From Pelosinus fermentans JBW45 (lineage in GTDB: Bacteria > Bacillota > Negativicutes > DSM-13327), in assembly GCF_000271665.2 (NCBI RefSeq), contig NZ_CP010978.1:342501-406500 (forward strand): a DNA stretch of 64,000 nt, in the 5' to 3' direction. Shown piece after piece: positions 31,039 through 39,355 of the stretch. How positions within the stretch are numbered: the stretch's first letter is position 1; each line of letters opens with the position of its first letter. A model generated the notes under the pieces. It did not search any database and was not told where the DNA came from. It worked only from the letters and a program-made list of their open reading frames with translations. The translations under genes were made by a program, and so were the position numbers.

Positions 31039-33234
31039 TTAATTGGGAAAAGGAAGCTGTCCCCATGTCCCATTTACTAGAAAACGCATGGATTCATTTT
31101 GACTTGTTTGTAGTTTTGCTACAAAATCATCCCGAGAACCATTGAGAGAGGTCTGAAACGCGCCCGGGGTGGTGGGGAAATCGGGGGAACTAGTCGTCCC
31201 GGTGACATAGGCGTTGCCGGATGTGTCGACCGCGATGCCCAAGGATTCATCAAAGCTGCTACCACCGAGGTAGGTGGAGTAGAGGAGGGCGCTGCCGGTG
31301 GGGTTTAATTTAGTGATAAAAATATTCATAGAACCATTGAGGGAGGTCTGAAACGCGTCCGGCGTGAGGGGGAAATCGGGGGAGACAGTCGTCCCCGTGG
31401 CATAGACGTTACCGAATGTGTCGACCGCGATGCCACTACCACTGTCAGAGATGCTGCCGCCGAGGTAGGTAGAGAAGACAAGGGCGCTGCCAGCAGGATT
31501 TAATTTAGTGATAAAAGCATTCGATTGACCATTGAGAGAGGTCTGGAACGCGCCCGGGGTGGTGAAAAAATCGGCGGAATCAGTCGTCCCGATGATATAG
31601 GCGTTGCCGGATGTGTCGACCGCGATATCAGAGGGCTCATCTGAGCCAAAGTAGGTGGAGTAGACGAGAGTGCTGCCAGTGGGATTTAATTTGGTGATAA
31701 AACCATCCCTGGGACCTTTTAGAGAAGCCTGAAATGCGCCCGGGGTGGTGGGGAAATCGGTGGATTCAGTCCATCCGATAACATAGGCATTGCCGGATGT
31801 GTCGACTGCAATGCCCAAGGATTCATCATAGCTGCCACCGCCGAGGTAGGTGGAGTAGATAAGAGCGCTGCCAGCAGGGTTTAATTTGCTGACAAAAGCA
31901 TCTGATAAACCCTTGAGAGAGGTCTGAAACGCGCCCGGAGTGATGGGAAACTCAGGGGATCGAGCACGCCCGGTGATATAGGCGCTGCCGGAGGTGTCGA
32001 CCGCGATGGCAGTTCCAACATTGGTAGTAAAGAAGCCGCCACCGGCGAGGTAGGTGGAGTAGACGAGAGCATTGCCAGTGGAATTTAATTTGGTGACAAA
32101 AGTACTAAAGGTGTTTTGGGGAGAGGGGTGAAACGCACCCGGGGTGGTGGGGAAATCTAAGGAATCAGTGAACCCGGTGACATAGGCGTTGCCGGTTGTG
32201 TCGACTGCGATGGCAAAGGATTCATCAGAGTTGAGACCGCCCAGGTAAGTGGAGTAGACGAGGGCGCTGCCAGTAGGGTTTAATTTGGTAATAAAAACAT
32301 CCCTAGGACCCTTGAGAGAGGTCTGAAATGCGCCCGGGGTGGTGGGGAAATCGGGGGAAGAAGTCGGGCCGGTAACATAGGCGTTGCCGGATGTGTCGAT
32401 CGCAATGCCCACGGAATGATTAAATTCACCGCCGCCGAGATAGGTAGAGTAGACTAAGTCAGGGTCGATTATCAGTGGGGATTGGGGGTCATAGTCAGAG
32501 CCGGCAGTGAAACCGAATACCAAGATGCCATCCGGCAGACGTTCGAGGGCAAATTCCGTAGTAACGGGCAATTGCTGTTCACCGTCTGGTTGATAGCTTA
32601 CCGGGCGCTGCTCGGTCAGAATGCCCATTGGAGTATGGATGATCAGATTGCCTTCCGTATCCGTTGATAAGTTGTCCGCTCCGTCGTAGGTTAGACGGAT
32701 GTCACTTACGTTTGCGCCTGGTTGGATGATGAACTCGTATTTCAGCACGCCGTCAGTGTTGTGAAATACCATGTCAATGTTCGGCCACAGCTCAGGGTAG
32801 ACAACCTCAGAATAGGAATGCAAATCGGTCCGCCATTTGGCAGGGTCGTTGCCGATAAAGAAGTTAACAGTGCCTGGTTCTTCCTTACGTGCTTCGATGT
32901 TGGCAGAAGGATTGGCCCCGATAAACCGAAGGGAAAGAGCCATACCCTGCTTGACCTGTTCCGTTTCTGACTGGGCCTCATCCGGACGGAAAAGCCGGTG
33001 ATAGCGGTCTAGTTTGGTTTGCTTTGCCGAGCTTTCGATGAATGCCATATTTACTCCTGCAGGGGTAAAGTAAAAGCCGTAGCCTGCGCCGCGGGTGTAA
33101 AAATGTGCGGGCGTGGCTACTTGACCGACGTTAGGAATAAAAGCTTGTGATTGCCTCGTCAGAGAGTCAAAGATATGTCTCTCTTGTTCTGCGGAGAGAC
33201 CTGATTTGGGATACTTCGTTAATATAGGGGACAT
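31039..33234 (-). CDS. SBBP-repeat (beta-propeller) protein with altered C-terminus
   Basis: 731 residues. The N-terminal ~270 residues (FIPNVGQVATPAHFYTRG, YPELWPNIDMVFH, LIIDPDLVYSTYLGG) match the domain usually preceding SBBP repeats. Then seven SBBP units of 60-67 residues follow, each built on YSTYLGG, IAVDTSGNAYVTG, FPTTPGAFQTSL and FITKLNPTGS. They are likely to fold as propeller blades for surface binding. No signal peptide is seen. The last residues, NGTWGQLPFPN, are translated from a GGGACA REP (31041-31075), so the original C-terminus is missing. At DNA level the units form a tandem repeat of roughly 195 bp from 31140 to 32460. Good AAGGAGGTTT ribosome binding site upstream of the ATG. 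Confidence 0.85.
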   Translation of the reverse strand: MSPILTKYPKSGLSAEQERHIFDSLTRQSQAFIPNVGQVATPAHFYTRGAGYGFYFTPAGVNMAFIESSAKQTKLDRYHRLFRPDEAQSETEQVKQGMALSLRFIGANPSANIEARKEEPGTVNFFIGNDPAKWRTDLHSYSEVVYPELWPNIDMVFHNTDGVLKYEFIIQPGANVSDIRLTYDGADNLSTDTEGNLIIHTPMGILTEQRPVSYQPDGEQQLPVTTEFALERLPDGILVFGFTAGSDYDPQSPLIIDPDLVYSTYLGGGEFNHSVGIAIDTSGNAYVTGPTSSPDFPTTPGAFQTSLKGPRDVFITKLNPTGSALVYSTYLGGLNSDESFAIAVDTTGNAYVTGFTDSLDFPTTPGAFHPSPQNTFSTFVTKLNSTGNALVYSTYLAGGGFFTTNVGTAIAVDTSGSAYITGRARSPEFPITPGAFQTSLKGLSDAFVSKLNPAGSALIYSTYLGGGSYDESLGIAVDTSGNAYVIGWTESTDFPTTPGAFQASLKGPRDGFITKLNPTGSTLVYSTYFGSDEPSDIAVDTSGNAYIIGTTDSADFFTTPGAFQTSLNGQSNAFITKLNPAGSALVFSTYLGGSISDSGSGIAVDTFGNVYATGTTVSPDFPLTPDAFQTSLNGSMNIFITKLNPTGSALLYSTYLGGSSFDESLGIAVDTSGNAYVTGTTSSPDFPTTPGAFQTSLNGSRDDFVAKLQTSQNESMRFLVNGTWGQLPFPN
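31041..31075. repeat. GGGACA REP supplying the 3' end of the SBBP gene
   Basis: AATTGGGAAAAGGAAGCTG then TCCCCATGTCCCATTT. The stop codon of the SBBP gene and its last eleven codons fall in this repeat. Confidence 0.75.
31140..32460 (-). repeat. Tandem ~195-bp coding repeats of the SBBP gene
   Basis: Seven imperfect units; conserved 18-20 bp blocks such as GTGTCGACCGCGATG and CGCCCGGGGTGGTGGGGAAA recur in each. Internal recombination could change the number of propeller blades. Confidence 0.85.
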
Positions 33235-33618
33235 TTTAAAACCTCCTTATAGTCATAGAAAGGGAGCCCTCTGAAGGTTCAAGAACCACATCTTCCATGC
33301 AAAAAATCTCAATTACAAATCACATATCAGCATATGTACTTCGTATAAGAAATGTTATATCGAGGGGCAAAATAAAAACGCCAGCACTCCACTGATTGGA
33401 AGATGCTGGTCTCTCTAGGTTACGAACAAACTGTTACGCATTATTTTTTCGGTTCTAAAAAACAAGCAAGCTTTCCATGTGATTACACCTGATGAGCGGG
33501 TTCGTCTTTATGTGTTTTTAAGAATTTCTTGAGGCAGGGGCTTGACTTTAGTTAATTGGTCTCATTAGTAATTTTGGTTTTTGTGGTAAAGCGAATTAGC
33601 AGGTTTTGACAAGCCATC

Positions 33619-33647
33619 TTTACAGAATTATTATTAGCTGTTATAAT
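33619..33647 (+). promoter_or_regulatory. Sigma-70-type promoter of the ABC importer operon
   Basis: TTTACA at 33619-33624, 17-bp spacer, TATAAT at 33642-33647. This leaves a leader of about 300 nt before the binding-protein gene, which contains the hairpin at 33751-33778. Confidence 0.6.
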
Positions 33648-33750
33648 CTAGTATAAAAATAAGATTGTGGAAATTTTATAAATATGGCAGAAGTCATATT
33701 CTAACTTTTAGTAGTAAAACAACACATACAATATATAGATCTAAAACTGT

Positions 33751-33778
33751 GGTATGAAACCATTGGGGAAAAAGTTTG
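33751..33778 (+). terminator. Leader hairpin AACC-TTGGGG / CCCCGGTT
   Basis: AACCATTGGGG, a loop of about ten bases (AAAAAGTTTG), then CCCCGGTTTTC, with a long T run (TTTTTTTT) about 20 bases downstream. It looks like an attenuator stem in the 300-nt leader of the ABC operon. I could not match the leader to a known metal or cofactor riboswitch. Confidence 0.4.
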
Positions 33779-33956
33779 CCCCGGTTTTCTGCTACATTTT
33801 TTTTGCAAAAAAATCAAAAAAAGAAGAAATTACGAAGATTTGACATTTGAAAAACACCTTAATGCTTGGAAAGGAGGGGAATTGCCGGGAGTTTTCTACC
33901 ACTGCATGTATTAGGCAATGGATAACGTGAAAGGCAAAAAATGTTTGGAGGAAAGC

Positions 33957-35561
33957 ATGAAGAACAAAAGAAATTTAGCGTTGTTTTTAATAGTAATCTT
34001 CTTATTTACATTAGTTGGCTGTGGTAAAGCAGATAAGACTGACGCAGGTACAGCGACGAAAGACAGTGTCGTAATTGCCATGGATGCCGAATCAGAGCCT
34101 GCTGCCGGATTCGATCCGATTATGGGATGGGCTGCCGGTGAGCATACACACGATCCTTTAATTCAAAGTACCTTATTAATTACAAAAGATGATATTACAA
34201 TTGGATATGACCTGGCAAAAGAGTATACGATTTCGCCGGATGGTCTCACATGGACTTTTAAAATTCGTTCTGATGTAAAATTTACGGATGGTGTGCCGCT
34301 TACTGCAAAAGACGTGGCTTTTACCTATAATAATGCTATGAAGCAGGCGACTGAGACCGATTTGTCTATGCTAAAATCTGTGGAAGCCATTGATGATACG
34401 ACTGCGGTCTTTCATTTTAACACACCTTATTCAGCGTTTGCTTATACGGCTGCTGTTGTAGGTATTGTTCCCGAGCATGCTTATAATGCTGCGACCTATG
34501 GAAAAAATCCGATTGGTTCCGGCCGGTATATTCTGAAACAATGGGATAAGGGCCAGCAAGTCATTTTAGAAGCCAATCCTAATTATTATGGCGAAAAAGC
34601 AAAAATGAAGAAAGTTTCGATTGTCTTTATGTCAGAAGATGCTTCCTATGCGGCGGCTCAAGGTGGACAAGTAGATGTCGCTTATACAGCTCCGTCTTAT
34701 ACCGCTAACCCGATTAAAGGATATAATATCCTGTCGTTCAATACCGAAGATATCCGCGGACTGAATCTCCCCACTGTTCCTGCAGGGAATAAGACACCTG
34801 CCAAGAAAAATGGAGAAACCTATCCTGCTGGCAATAACGTTACTTCGCATCTAGCGATTCGCCAGGCAATTGCTTGCGCGATTGACCGGGAGGCCATCGT
34901 AAAAAATGTTCTAAACGGCTATGGTTCAGTGGCTTATAGTGACAGCGTTAATGAACCTTGGGAAAATGAGGCCATGAAAGTAGCGTATGATCCTGCAAAA
35001 GCAAAAACCATTCTAGAAGCAGACGGTTGGAAATTAAATGCAGAAGGTATTTATGAAAAACAGGGCTTAAAAGCCGAGTTTGATCTTCTCTATATTTCAT
35101 CAAATTCCGTTCGAACTGGAATTGCTATGGCTGTGAAAGAAATGCTAAAACAAGTAGGGATAAAAGTAAATCCGATGGGCTCAAGCTGGGATCAAATTTC
35201 AACTTTATGTTATGAGACGCCCCATGTCTTTGGTGCCGGATCTCATTCTCCTACTGGCGTTAGGAGCCACTATTATACTGGTAAAAACTATGCTTCTTAT
35301 TCCAATCCAACGGTAGATCAATACATTGACGAGGCATTAGCAGCTACTTCTGTGGAAGCATCGTATCCGTTGTGGAAAAAAGCACAATGGGATGGTGCTA
35401 TTGGTATTACTCCTCAAGCTGACTCCCCTTGGGTGTGGCTGGTAGAAATCAAACACATTTATTTCGCCAAAGAAAATCTGAATGTAATTGATAAAAAAAT
35501 TCATCCTCATGGTTATGGCTGGACAATTGTTAATAATGTTCACCAATGGTCTTGGAAATAA
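33957..35561 (+). CDS. Family 5 ABC transporter substrate-binding lipoprotein (nickel/peptide type)
   Basis: 534 residues from the ATG at 33957, chosen for GGAGG five bases upstream; the longer frame from 33918 lacks a site. It has a lipoprotein signal peptide (ALFLIVIFLFTLVGC, lipid-anchored Cys about residue 21). The mature domain has family 5 features: DFTDGVPLTAKDVAFTYN-type segment (here FTDGVPLTAKDVAF), NPIGSGRYILKQWDKGQ, and AIRQAIACAIDREAIVKNV. Such proteins deliver peptides, opines or nickel chelates. A C-terminal region rich in His and Trp (KIHPHGYGW, HQWSWK) is notable and would fit metal-chelate binding, but this is only suggestive. First gene of a five-gene importer operon. Confidence 0.85.
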   Translation: MKNKRNLALFLIVIFLFTLVGCGKADKTDAGTATKDSVVIAMDAESEPAAGFDPIMGWAAGEHTHDPLIQSTLLITKDDITIGYDLAKEYTISPDGLTWTFKIRSDVKFTDGVPLTAKDVAFTYNNAMKQATETDLSMLKSVEAIDDTTAVFHFNTPYSAFAYTAAVVGIVPEHAYNAATYGKNPIGSGRYILKQWDKGQQVILEANPNYYGEKAKMKKVSIVFMSEDASYAAAQGGQVDVAYTAPSYTANPIKGYNILSFNTEDIRGLNLPTVPAGNKTPAKKNGETYPAGNNVTSHLAIRQAIACAIDREAIVKNVLNGYGSVAYSDSVNEPWENEAMKVAYDPAKAKTILEADGWKLNAEGIYEKQGLKAEFDLLYISSNSVRTGIAMAVKEMLKQVGIKVNPMGSSWDQISTLCYETPHVFGAGSHSPTGVRSHYYTGKNYASYSNPTVDQYIDEALAATSVEASYPLWKKAQWDGAIGITPQADSPWVWLVEIKHIYFAKENLNVIDKKIHPHGYGWTIVNNVHQWSWK

Positions 35562-35731
35562 TCTGGTAGTCCGCCAAGACTAGAGCTATAGGATGAATTG
35601 TGCAAGATTTTTCGTCCAGCAAGGCGGAGGAGCCGCACATATCGGACATATGTAAGGTGACGATAACGAAGCTGGGCGGGAAATATCGCGACAAGAACAC
35701 TATGGATTTAGGCTTGGTGGACTACTAGATT
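35560..35731 (+). other. 172-bp structured inverted-repeat element inside the ABC operon
   Basis: 32-nt arms at 35560-35591 and 35700-35731 are complementary except for seven positions, most of them G-U compatible. Inside, TTGTGCAAGATTTTTCG plus TCCAGC pairs with GCTGGGCGGGAAATATCG, and a small hairpin ACATAT/ATATGT follows. It starts at the stop codon of the binding-protein gene, is more GC-rich than its surroundings and has no reading frame. Candidates are a mobile miniature element or a processed intercistronic RNA that tunes expression between binding protein and permeases. Confidence 0.7.
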
Positions 35732-35817
35732 AGCTAGTTATTTCTGTTCTATGGTACAGAAAAATAAGATATTTTCTGTACCATAAGCTTATTCTTTTTT
35801 AAAATGAGGTATTTCTT

Positions 35818-36825
35818 ATGGATATAGGACCATATTCCGGCATTTTAAAATATATCGGAAAAAGTATAATCAAAATAATTTCACTGTTAATTGCCGTAAG
35901 TATTCTTTCTTTCATCCTGGTTTCAGCATCGCCTGTCGATCCAGTTCGTGCATTCATTGGCGAAATTGGTATGGCTAATATGAGTGCAGAAAATCTGAAT
36001 AAACTCGAAGCTTATTTTGGCGTAAATACACCGCCAATAGAAAGGTACTGGAATTGGTTTACCGATTTTGTTCAGGGAGATATGGGAACATCGCTGCTTT
36101 ACCGTCAGCCTGTTTCCAGTGTTATTCATGTAAAATTTATGAATTCAATGGTTCTCATGACGACTGCATGGATTTTCTCGGGTTTCTTGGGATACATATT
36201 CGGGATTGTTGCTGGCTTATATCGCGACCGATGGATCGATAAAGCAATTAAAGGCTACTCATTACTGATTGCCAGTATGCCAACTTTTTGGCTGGCATTG
36301 GTTTTAGTGATGATTTTCTCTGTATGGCTGCAGATCTTGCCCATCGGATTGAGCGTGCCAATTGGGGTAAATGCTGCAGAAGTCTCCATTTTGGACAGCA
36401 TAAAGCATTTGATTTTGCCTGCTTTAACGCTGAGTGTAATTGGAATTGCCAATATTACTCTGCACACCAGGGAAAAAATGATAGACATTATGGGGGAAGA
36501 TTACATTCTTTTTGCCAAAGCGCGGGGAAAAAGCAGACTTTCGATTATACGGAATCATGCCCTTCGTAATATTATGCTTCCAGCCATAACTTTGCAATTT
36601 GCATCTATCAGTGAAATCTTCGGCGGTTCTGTTCTGGTGGAACAAGTTTTTTCCTATCCGGGTTTAGGGAAAGCTGCTGTTTCTGCCGGTTTAGGCGGCG
36701 ACGCGCCTCTTTTACTTGGTATTGCAGTGATCAGCGCAACATTAGTGTTTGGCGGTAATTTCATTGCCAATCTTTTATATGGGATTATTGACCCTAGAAT
36801 AAGGCGGGGAAGCGCATATGAATAA
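35818..36825 (+). CDS. ABC transporter permease, DppB/NikB type
   Basis: 335 residues with six hydrophobic helices and the cytoplasmic EAA loop (GEDYILFAKARGKSRLSIIR near residue 224) that docks to the ATPase. LVSASPVDPVRAFIGE after helix 1 is the usual DppB/NikB N-terminal motif. The start codon follows GAGGT by six bases. It overlaps the next permease by eight bases, so the pair is translationally coupled. It forms the membrane channel with the following protein. Confidence 0.9.
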   Translation: MDIGPYSGILKYIGKSIIKIISLLIAVSILSFILVSASPVDPVRAFIGEIGMANMSAENLNKLEAYFGVNTPPIERYWNWFTDFVQGDMGTSLLYRQPVSSVIHVKFMNSMVLMTTAWIFSGFLGYIFGIVAGLYRDRWIDKAIKGYSLLIASMPTFWLALVLVMIFSVWLQILPIGLSVPIGVNAAEVSILDSIKHLILPALTLSVIGIANITLHTREKMIDIMGEDYILFAKARGKSRLSIIRNHALRNIMLPAITLQFASISEIFGGSVLVEQVFSYPGLGKAAVSAGLGGDAPLLLGIAVISATLVFGGNFIANLLYGIIDPRIRRGSAYE

Positions 36826-37684
36826 TACCGGTTCTGTAACTGTTTTGCAGAAATATCAAAGAAAACGATTGAATCAACGAGGCCAGACCCTTATGTATCT
36901 GGCTTTTGGCAGTATCTTTTTATTGGCCATTACGGTGCTTGGTACTTTGGTGGGAGATATAGCGATAACAACGAACTTTACCCAGAAAAATTTCTTGCCG
37001 CATATGGCTCACCCCTTCGGTACCGACTGGCTGGGCAGAGACATGCTCGCCCGTACCTTGAAAGGGATGTCCATCAGTATTTATATTGGACTTTTTGCTT
37101 CGGTTATCAGTGCTGTTATAGCAGCCATTTTGGGAGCGGCTGCCGCAACGTTAGGAAAAAAGGTAGATGCCGTCATAACCTGGTTTATCGACTTAGTGAT
37201 GGGCATTCCTCACCTTTTACTGCTGATTTTGATTTCCTATGCTTTAGGAAGAGGCACATTTGGCGTCGTTGTTGCCGTTGCCATAAGCCACTGGCCGGTT
37301 TTGACCAGAATAATCCGGGGAGAAATCCTTCAGTTAAAAGAAGCAAATTATATAAAGATAGCCGGAAAGTTAGGGCAAAGCAAAATGAAAATCGTGGTGA
37401 AACATATGATTCCTCATGTATTGCCACAATTTCTGGTTGGGTTGGTGCTGCTTTTTCCCCATGCCATTTTGCATGAAGCAGCTCTTACCTTTTTGGGTTT
37501 TGGCCTGCCGCCAGAACAGCCCGGTATTGGCATCATTTTGTCGGAAAGTATGAAGTATTTATCACTGGGGATGTGGTGGCTGGCACTTTTCCCTGGAATG
37601 GTCTTGATGACTGCAGTTTTACTTTTTGATTTGGTCGGAGGAAGTCTGCGCAAAATCATTGATCCTCATAGTGCCCAGGAGTAA
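36818..37684 (+). CDS. ABC transporter permease, DppC/NikC type
   Basis: 288 residues. The N-terminal cytosolic stretch is followed by helix 1, then the family motif HPFGTDWLGRDMLART near residue 66. The EAA loop is EANYIKIAGKLGQSKMKIV, and the C-terminus DLVGGSLRKIIDPHSA is usual for DppC/NikC. It overlaps the upstream permease by eight bases and is followed by the first ATPase gene after a short gap with AAGGAGGT. Partner of the 35818-36825 permease. Confidence 0.9.
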   Translation: MNNTGSVTVLQKYQRKRLNQRGQTLMYLAFGSIFLLAITVLGTLVGDIAITTNFTQKNFLPHMAHPFGTDWLGRDMLARTLKGMSISIYIGLFASVISAVIAAILGAAAATLGKKVDAVITWFIDLVMGIPHLLLLILISYALGRGTFGVVVAVAISHWPVLTRIIRGEILQLKEANYIKIAGKLGQSKMKIVVKHMIPHVLPQFLVGLVLLFPHAILHEAALTFLGFGLPPEQPGIGIILSESMKYLSLGMWWLALFPGMVLMTAVLLFDLVGGSLRKIIDPHSAQE

Positions 37685-37697
37685 GGAGGTAGAAGCG

Positions 37698-38633
37698 TTG
37701 TCCTGCATGAATAATAAAGACATTTTGCAGATAAAAAATCTGTCTGTTTCTTTTACGCAATATGAGAAGGGATTGCGTAAAATTGATTTAAAAGTCATCC
37801 AAAATTTAAATGTTTCCGTGGGCGAGGGAGAGCTTGTTGCTGTGGTAGGGGCCAGTGGCTCGGGGAAGAGCCTATTAGCTCATGCTATTTTGGGAATTTT
37901 GCCGCATAACTGTGACGCTGAAGGCAATATTTGGTTTGAGGACGAATTATTATCGCCAGAACGTATCGAGGAGTTGCGTGGCAAAAAAATCGTTTTGGTT
38001 CCCCAGAGCGTGACCTATCTTGATCCTTTAGAAAAAGTTGGCAAGCAAGTGAGGAAAGAACAAAACGACAAGAGTGTTCGCAAAAAACAAGAGGAACTGT
38101 TTGCTTTCTATAAGTTGCCACAAAATACCTCTGATCTTTATCCTTTTGAATTATCAGGCGGTATGGCTCGAAGGGTTCTTCTTACTACCGCAATGATGGA
38201 AAGTCCACGCTTGATCATAGCCGACGAACCTACACCCGGTCTTCATTTAGAAGCAGCCAAAAAAGCCATGGGTCATTTTCGTGAATTTGCCGATAAAGGT
38301 AACGGAGTACTTCTCATCACCCATGATATTGAATTAGCGCTAGAAGTAGCTGATCGAATTGCTGTTTTTTATGCAGGAACCACCGTTGAAGAAGCTCCGG
38401 TAGCAGACTTTCAATCAGTCGACACCCTTCGACACCCTTATACGAAAGCTTTGTGGCGAGCTTTACCTCAAAACGGTTTTCATCCTTTTCCCGGAAATCA
38501 GCCATATGCAAAAGATATGCCCAATGGTTGTCCTTTTGGTCCTCGGTGTCCTCAGCTTACGCCGGAATGTGAAGGAAATATTCTGGAACAGACGATACGT
38601 TTCGGAACGGTTCGTTGTATCCATGCAAAGTGA
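37698..38633 (+). CDS. ABC transporter ATPase, DppD/NikD type
   Basis: About 311 residues. The TTG at 37698 is the best start since AAGGAGGT ends 7 bases before it; an in-frame ATG at 37707 is possible, but the frame upstream (to 37626) overlaps the permease gene and has no site. Walker A GASGSGKS, signature LSGGMARR, Walker B LIIADEPTPGLH and the switch His in LLITHD are all present. A C-terminal cysteine-containing oligopeptide/nickel-type extension (CPFGPRCPQLTPEC) follows, as in DppD/NikD relatives. Powers the importer together with the next protein. Confidence 0.88.
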   Translation: MSCMNNKDILQIKNLSVSFTQYEKGLRKIDLKVIQNLNVSVGEGELVAVVGASGSGKSLLAHAILGILPHNCDAEGNIWFEDELLSPERIEELRGKKIVLVPQSVTYLDPLEKVGKQVRKEQNDKSVRKKQEELFAFYKLPQNTSDLYPFELSGGMARRVLLTTAMMESPRLIIADEPTPGLHLEAAKKAMGHFREFADKGNGVLLITHDIELALEVADRIAVFYAGTTVEEAPVADFQSVDTLRHPYTKALWRALPQNGFHPFPGNQPYAKDMPNGCPFGPRCPQLTPECEGNILEQTIRFGTVRCIHAK

Positions 38634-38640
38634 GGAGTGA

Positions 38641-39255
38641 ATGACAATGATTTTAGAGGCAAAAGGAATATCTTTCGGTTATAAAAAAGGCGTAAATATA
38701 CTCGATCAGGTTCAGATCACGATAGAAAGTCATGAACGAGTCGGTATTGTGGCACCCAGCGGATTTGGAAAAACTACGCTGTGCCAAATTTTATCAGGTT
38801 ATATAAAGCCCACAAGTGGCCAGGTTCTCCTAGACGGAAAAGATATTCACAAAATTGAGGGCTATTGTCCGGTTCAGATGATTTGGCAGCACCCGGAAAA
38901 ATCTGTTAATCCAAGGTTACGCATGAAAGACATAATTGCAGAAGGCGATGAGATCGAGGATCGGATTATGGATGGCTTGGGGATTGAACGGGATTGGTTT
39001 CATCGATTTCCCGGAGAATTATCCGGGGGAGAGCTGCAGCGTTTTTGTATTGCCAGAGCATTGGGTAAACGGACCAAATTTCTCATTGCTGACGAAATCA
39101 GCACAATGCTTGATCTAATTACCCAAAGTCAAATATGGAAGTTCCTGTTAACTGAAGTAGCAGAAAGAAAGATTGGACTTATTGTTGTAACTCATAGCAA
39201 TCCCTTGATGGAGCGCATTGCTACTCGGCGAGTGGTATTAGATACCCAATTATGA
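38641..39255 (+). CDS. ABC transporter ATPase, DppF/NikE type, short form
   Basis: 204 residues, clearly shorter than DppF/NikE (about 260-330) because the C-terminal extension is absent; the core is complete: Walker A APSGFGKT, Q-loop MIWQHPEKSVNPRLRM, signature LSGGELQR, Walker B FLIADEISTMLD (I-S in place of the usual P-T), and switch His in VVTHSN. GAGGAGTG precedes ATGs at 38641 and 38647; the second has the better spacing. Last gene of the operon. Compact ATPases of this kind are common in nickel or metallophore importers, which weakly supports that substrate class. Confidence 0.87.
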   Translation: MTMILEAKGISFGYKKGVNILDQVQITIESHERVGIVAPSGFGKTTLCQILSGYIKPTSGQVLLDGKDIHKIEGYCPVQMIWQHPEKSVNPRLRMKDIIAEGDEIEDRIMDGLGIERDWFHRFPGELSGGELQRFCIARALGKRTKFLIADEISTMLDLITQSQIWKFLLTEVAERKIGLIVVTHSNPLMERIATRRVVLDTQL

Positions 39256-39313
39256 TGCTGCGAAATAGAAACTTTCTGGTAAAATAATGAATATAAGTCC
39301 CAATCTAAAATAA

Positions 39314-39336
39314 GCCGCCTTCATGTGAAAGGCGGC
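39314..39336 (-). terminator. Terminator between convergent ABC operon and scpB-like gene
   Basis: GCCGCCTT and AAGGCGGC with a seven-base loop. Read on the minus strand it is followed by TTATTTTAG, so it serves the minus-strand gene best. The bases just before it (TTTCTGGTAAAATAATG) resemble a piece of the composite repeat at 9384-9669. Confidence 0.7.
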
Positions 39337-39355
39337 AGTGAGTCGTGAAAAAAGC

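Noticed and set aside
31140-32460. Regularly spaced repeats of about 195 bp considered as a CRISPR array
   Set aside because: The units are far too long, fully coding, and translate into SBBP propeller repeats; no cas genes are near.
37626-37697. Longer start of the first ABC ATPase
   Set aside because: It would overlap the permease gene by 59 bases and lacks a ribosome binding site, while TTG 37698 has an ideal one.
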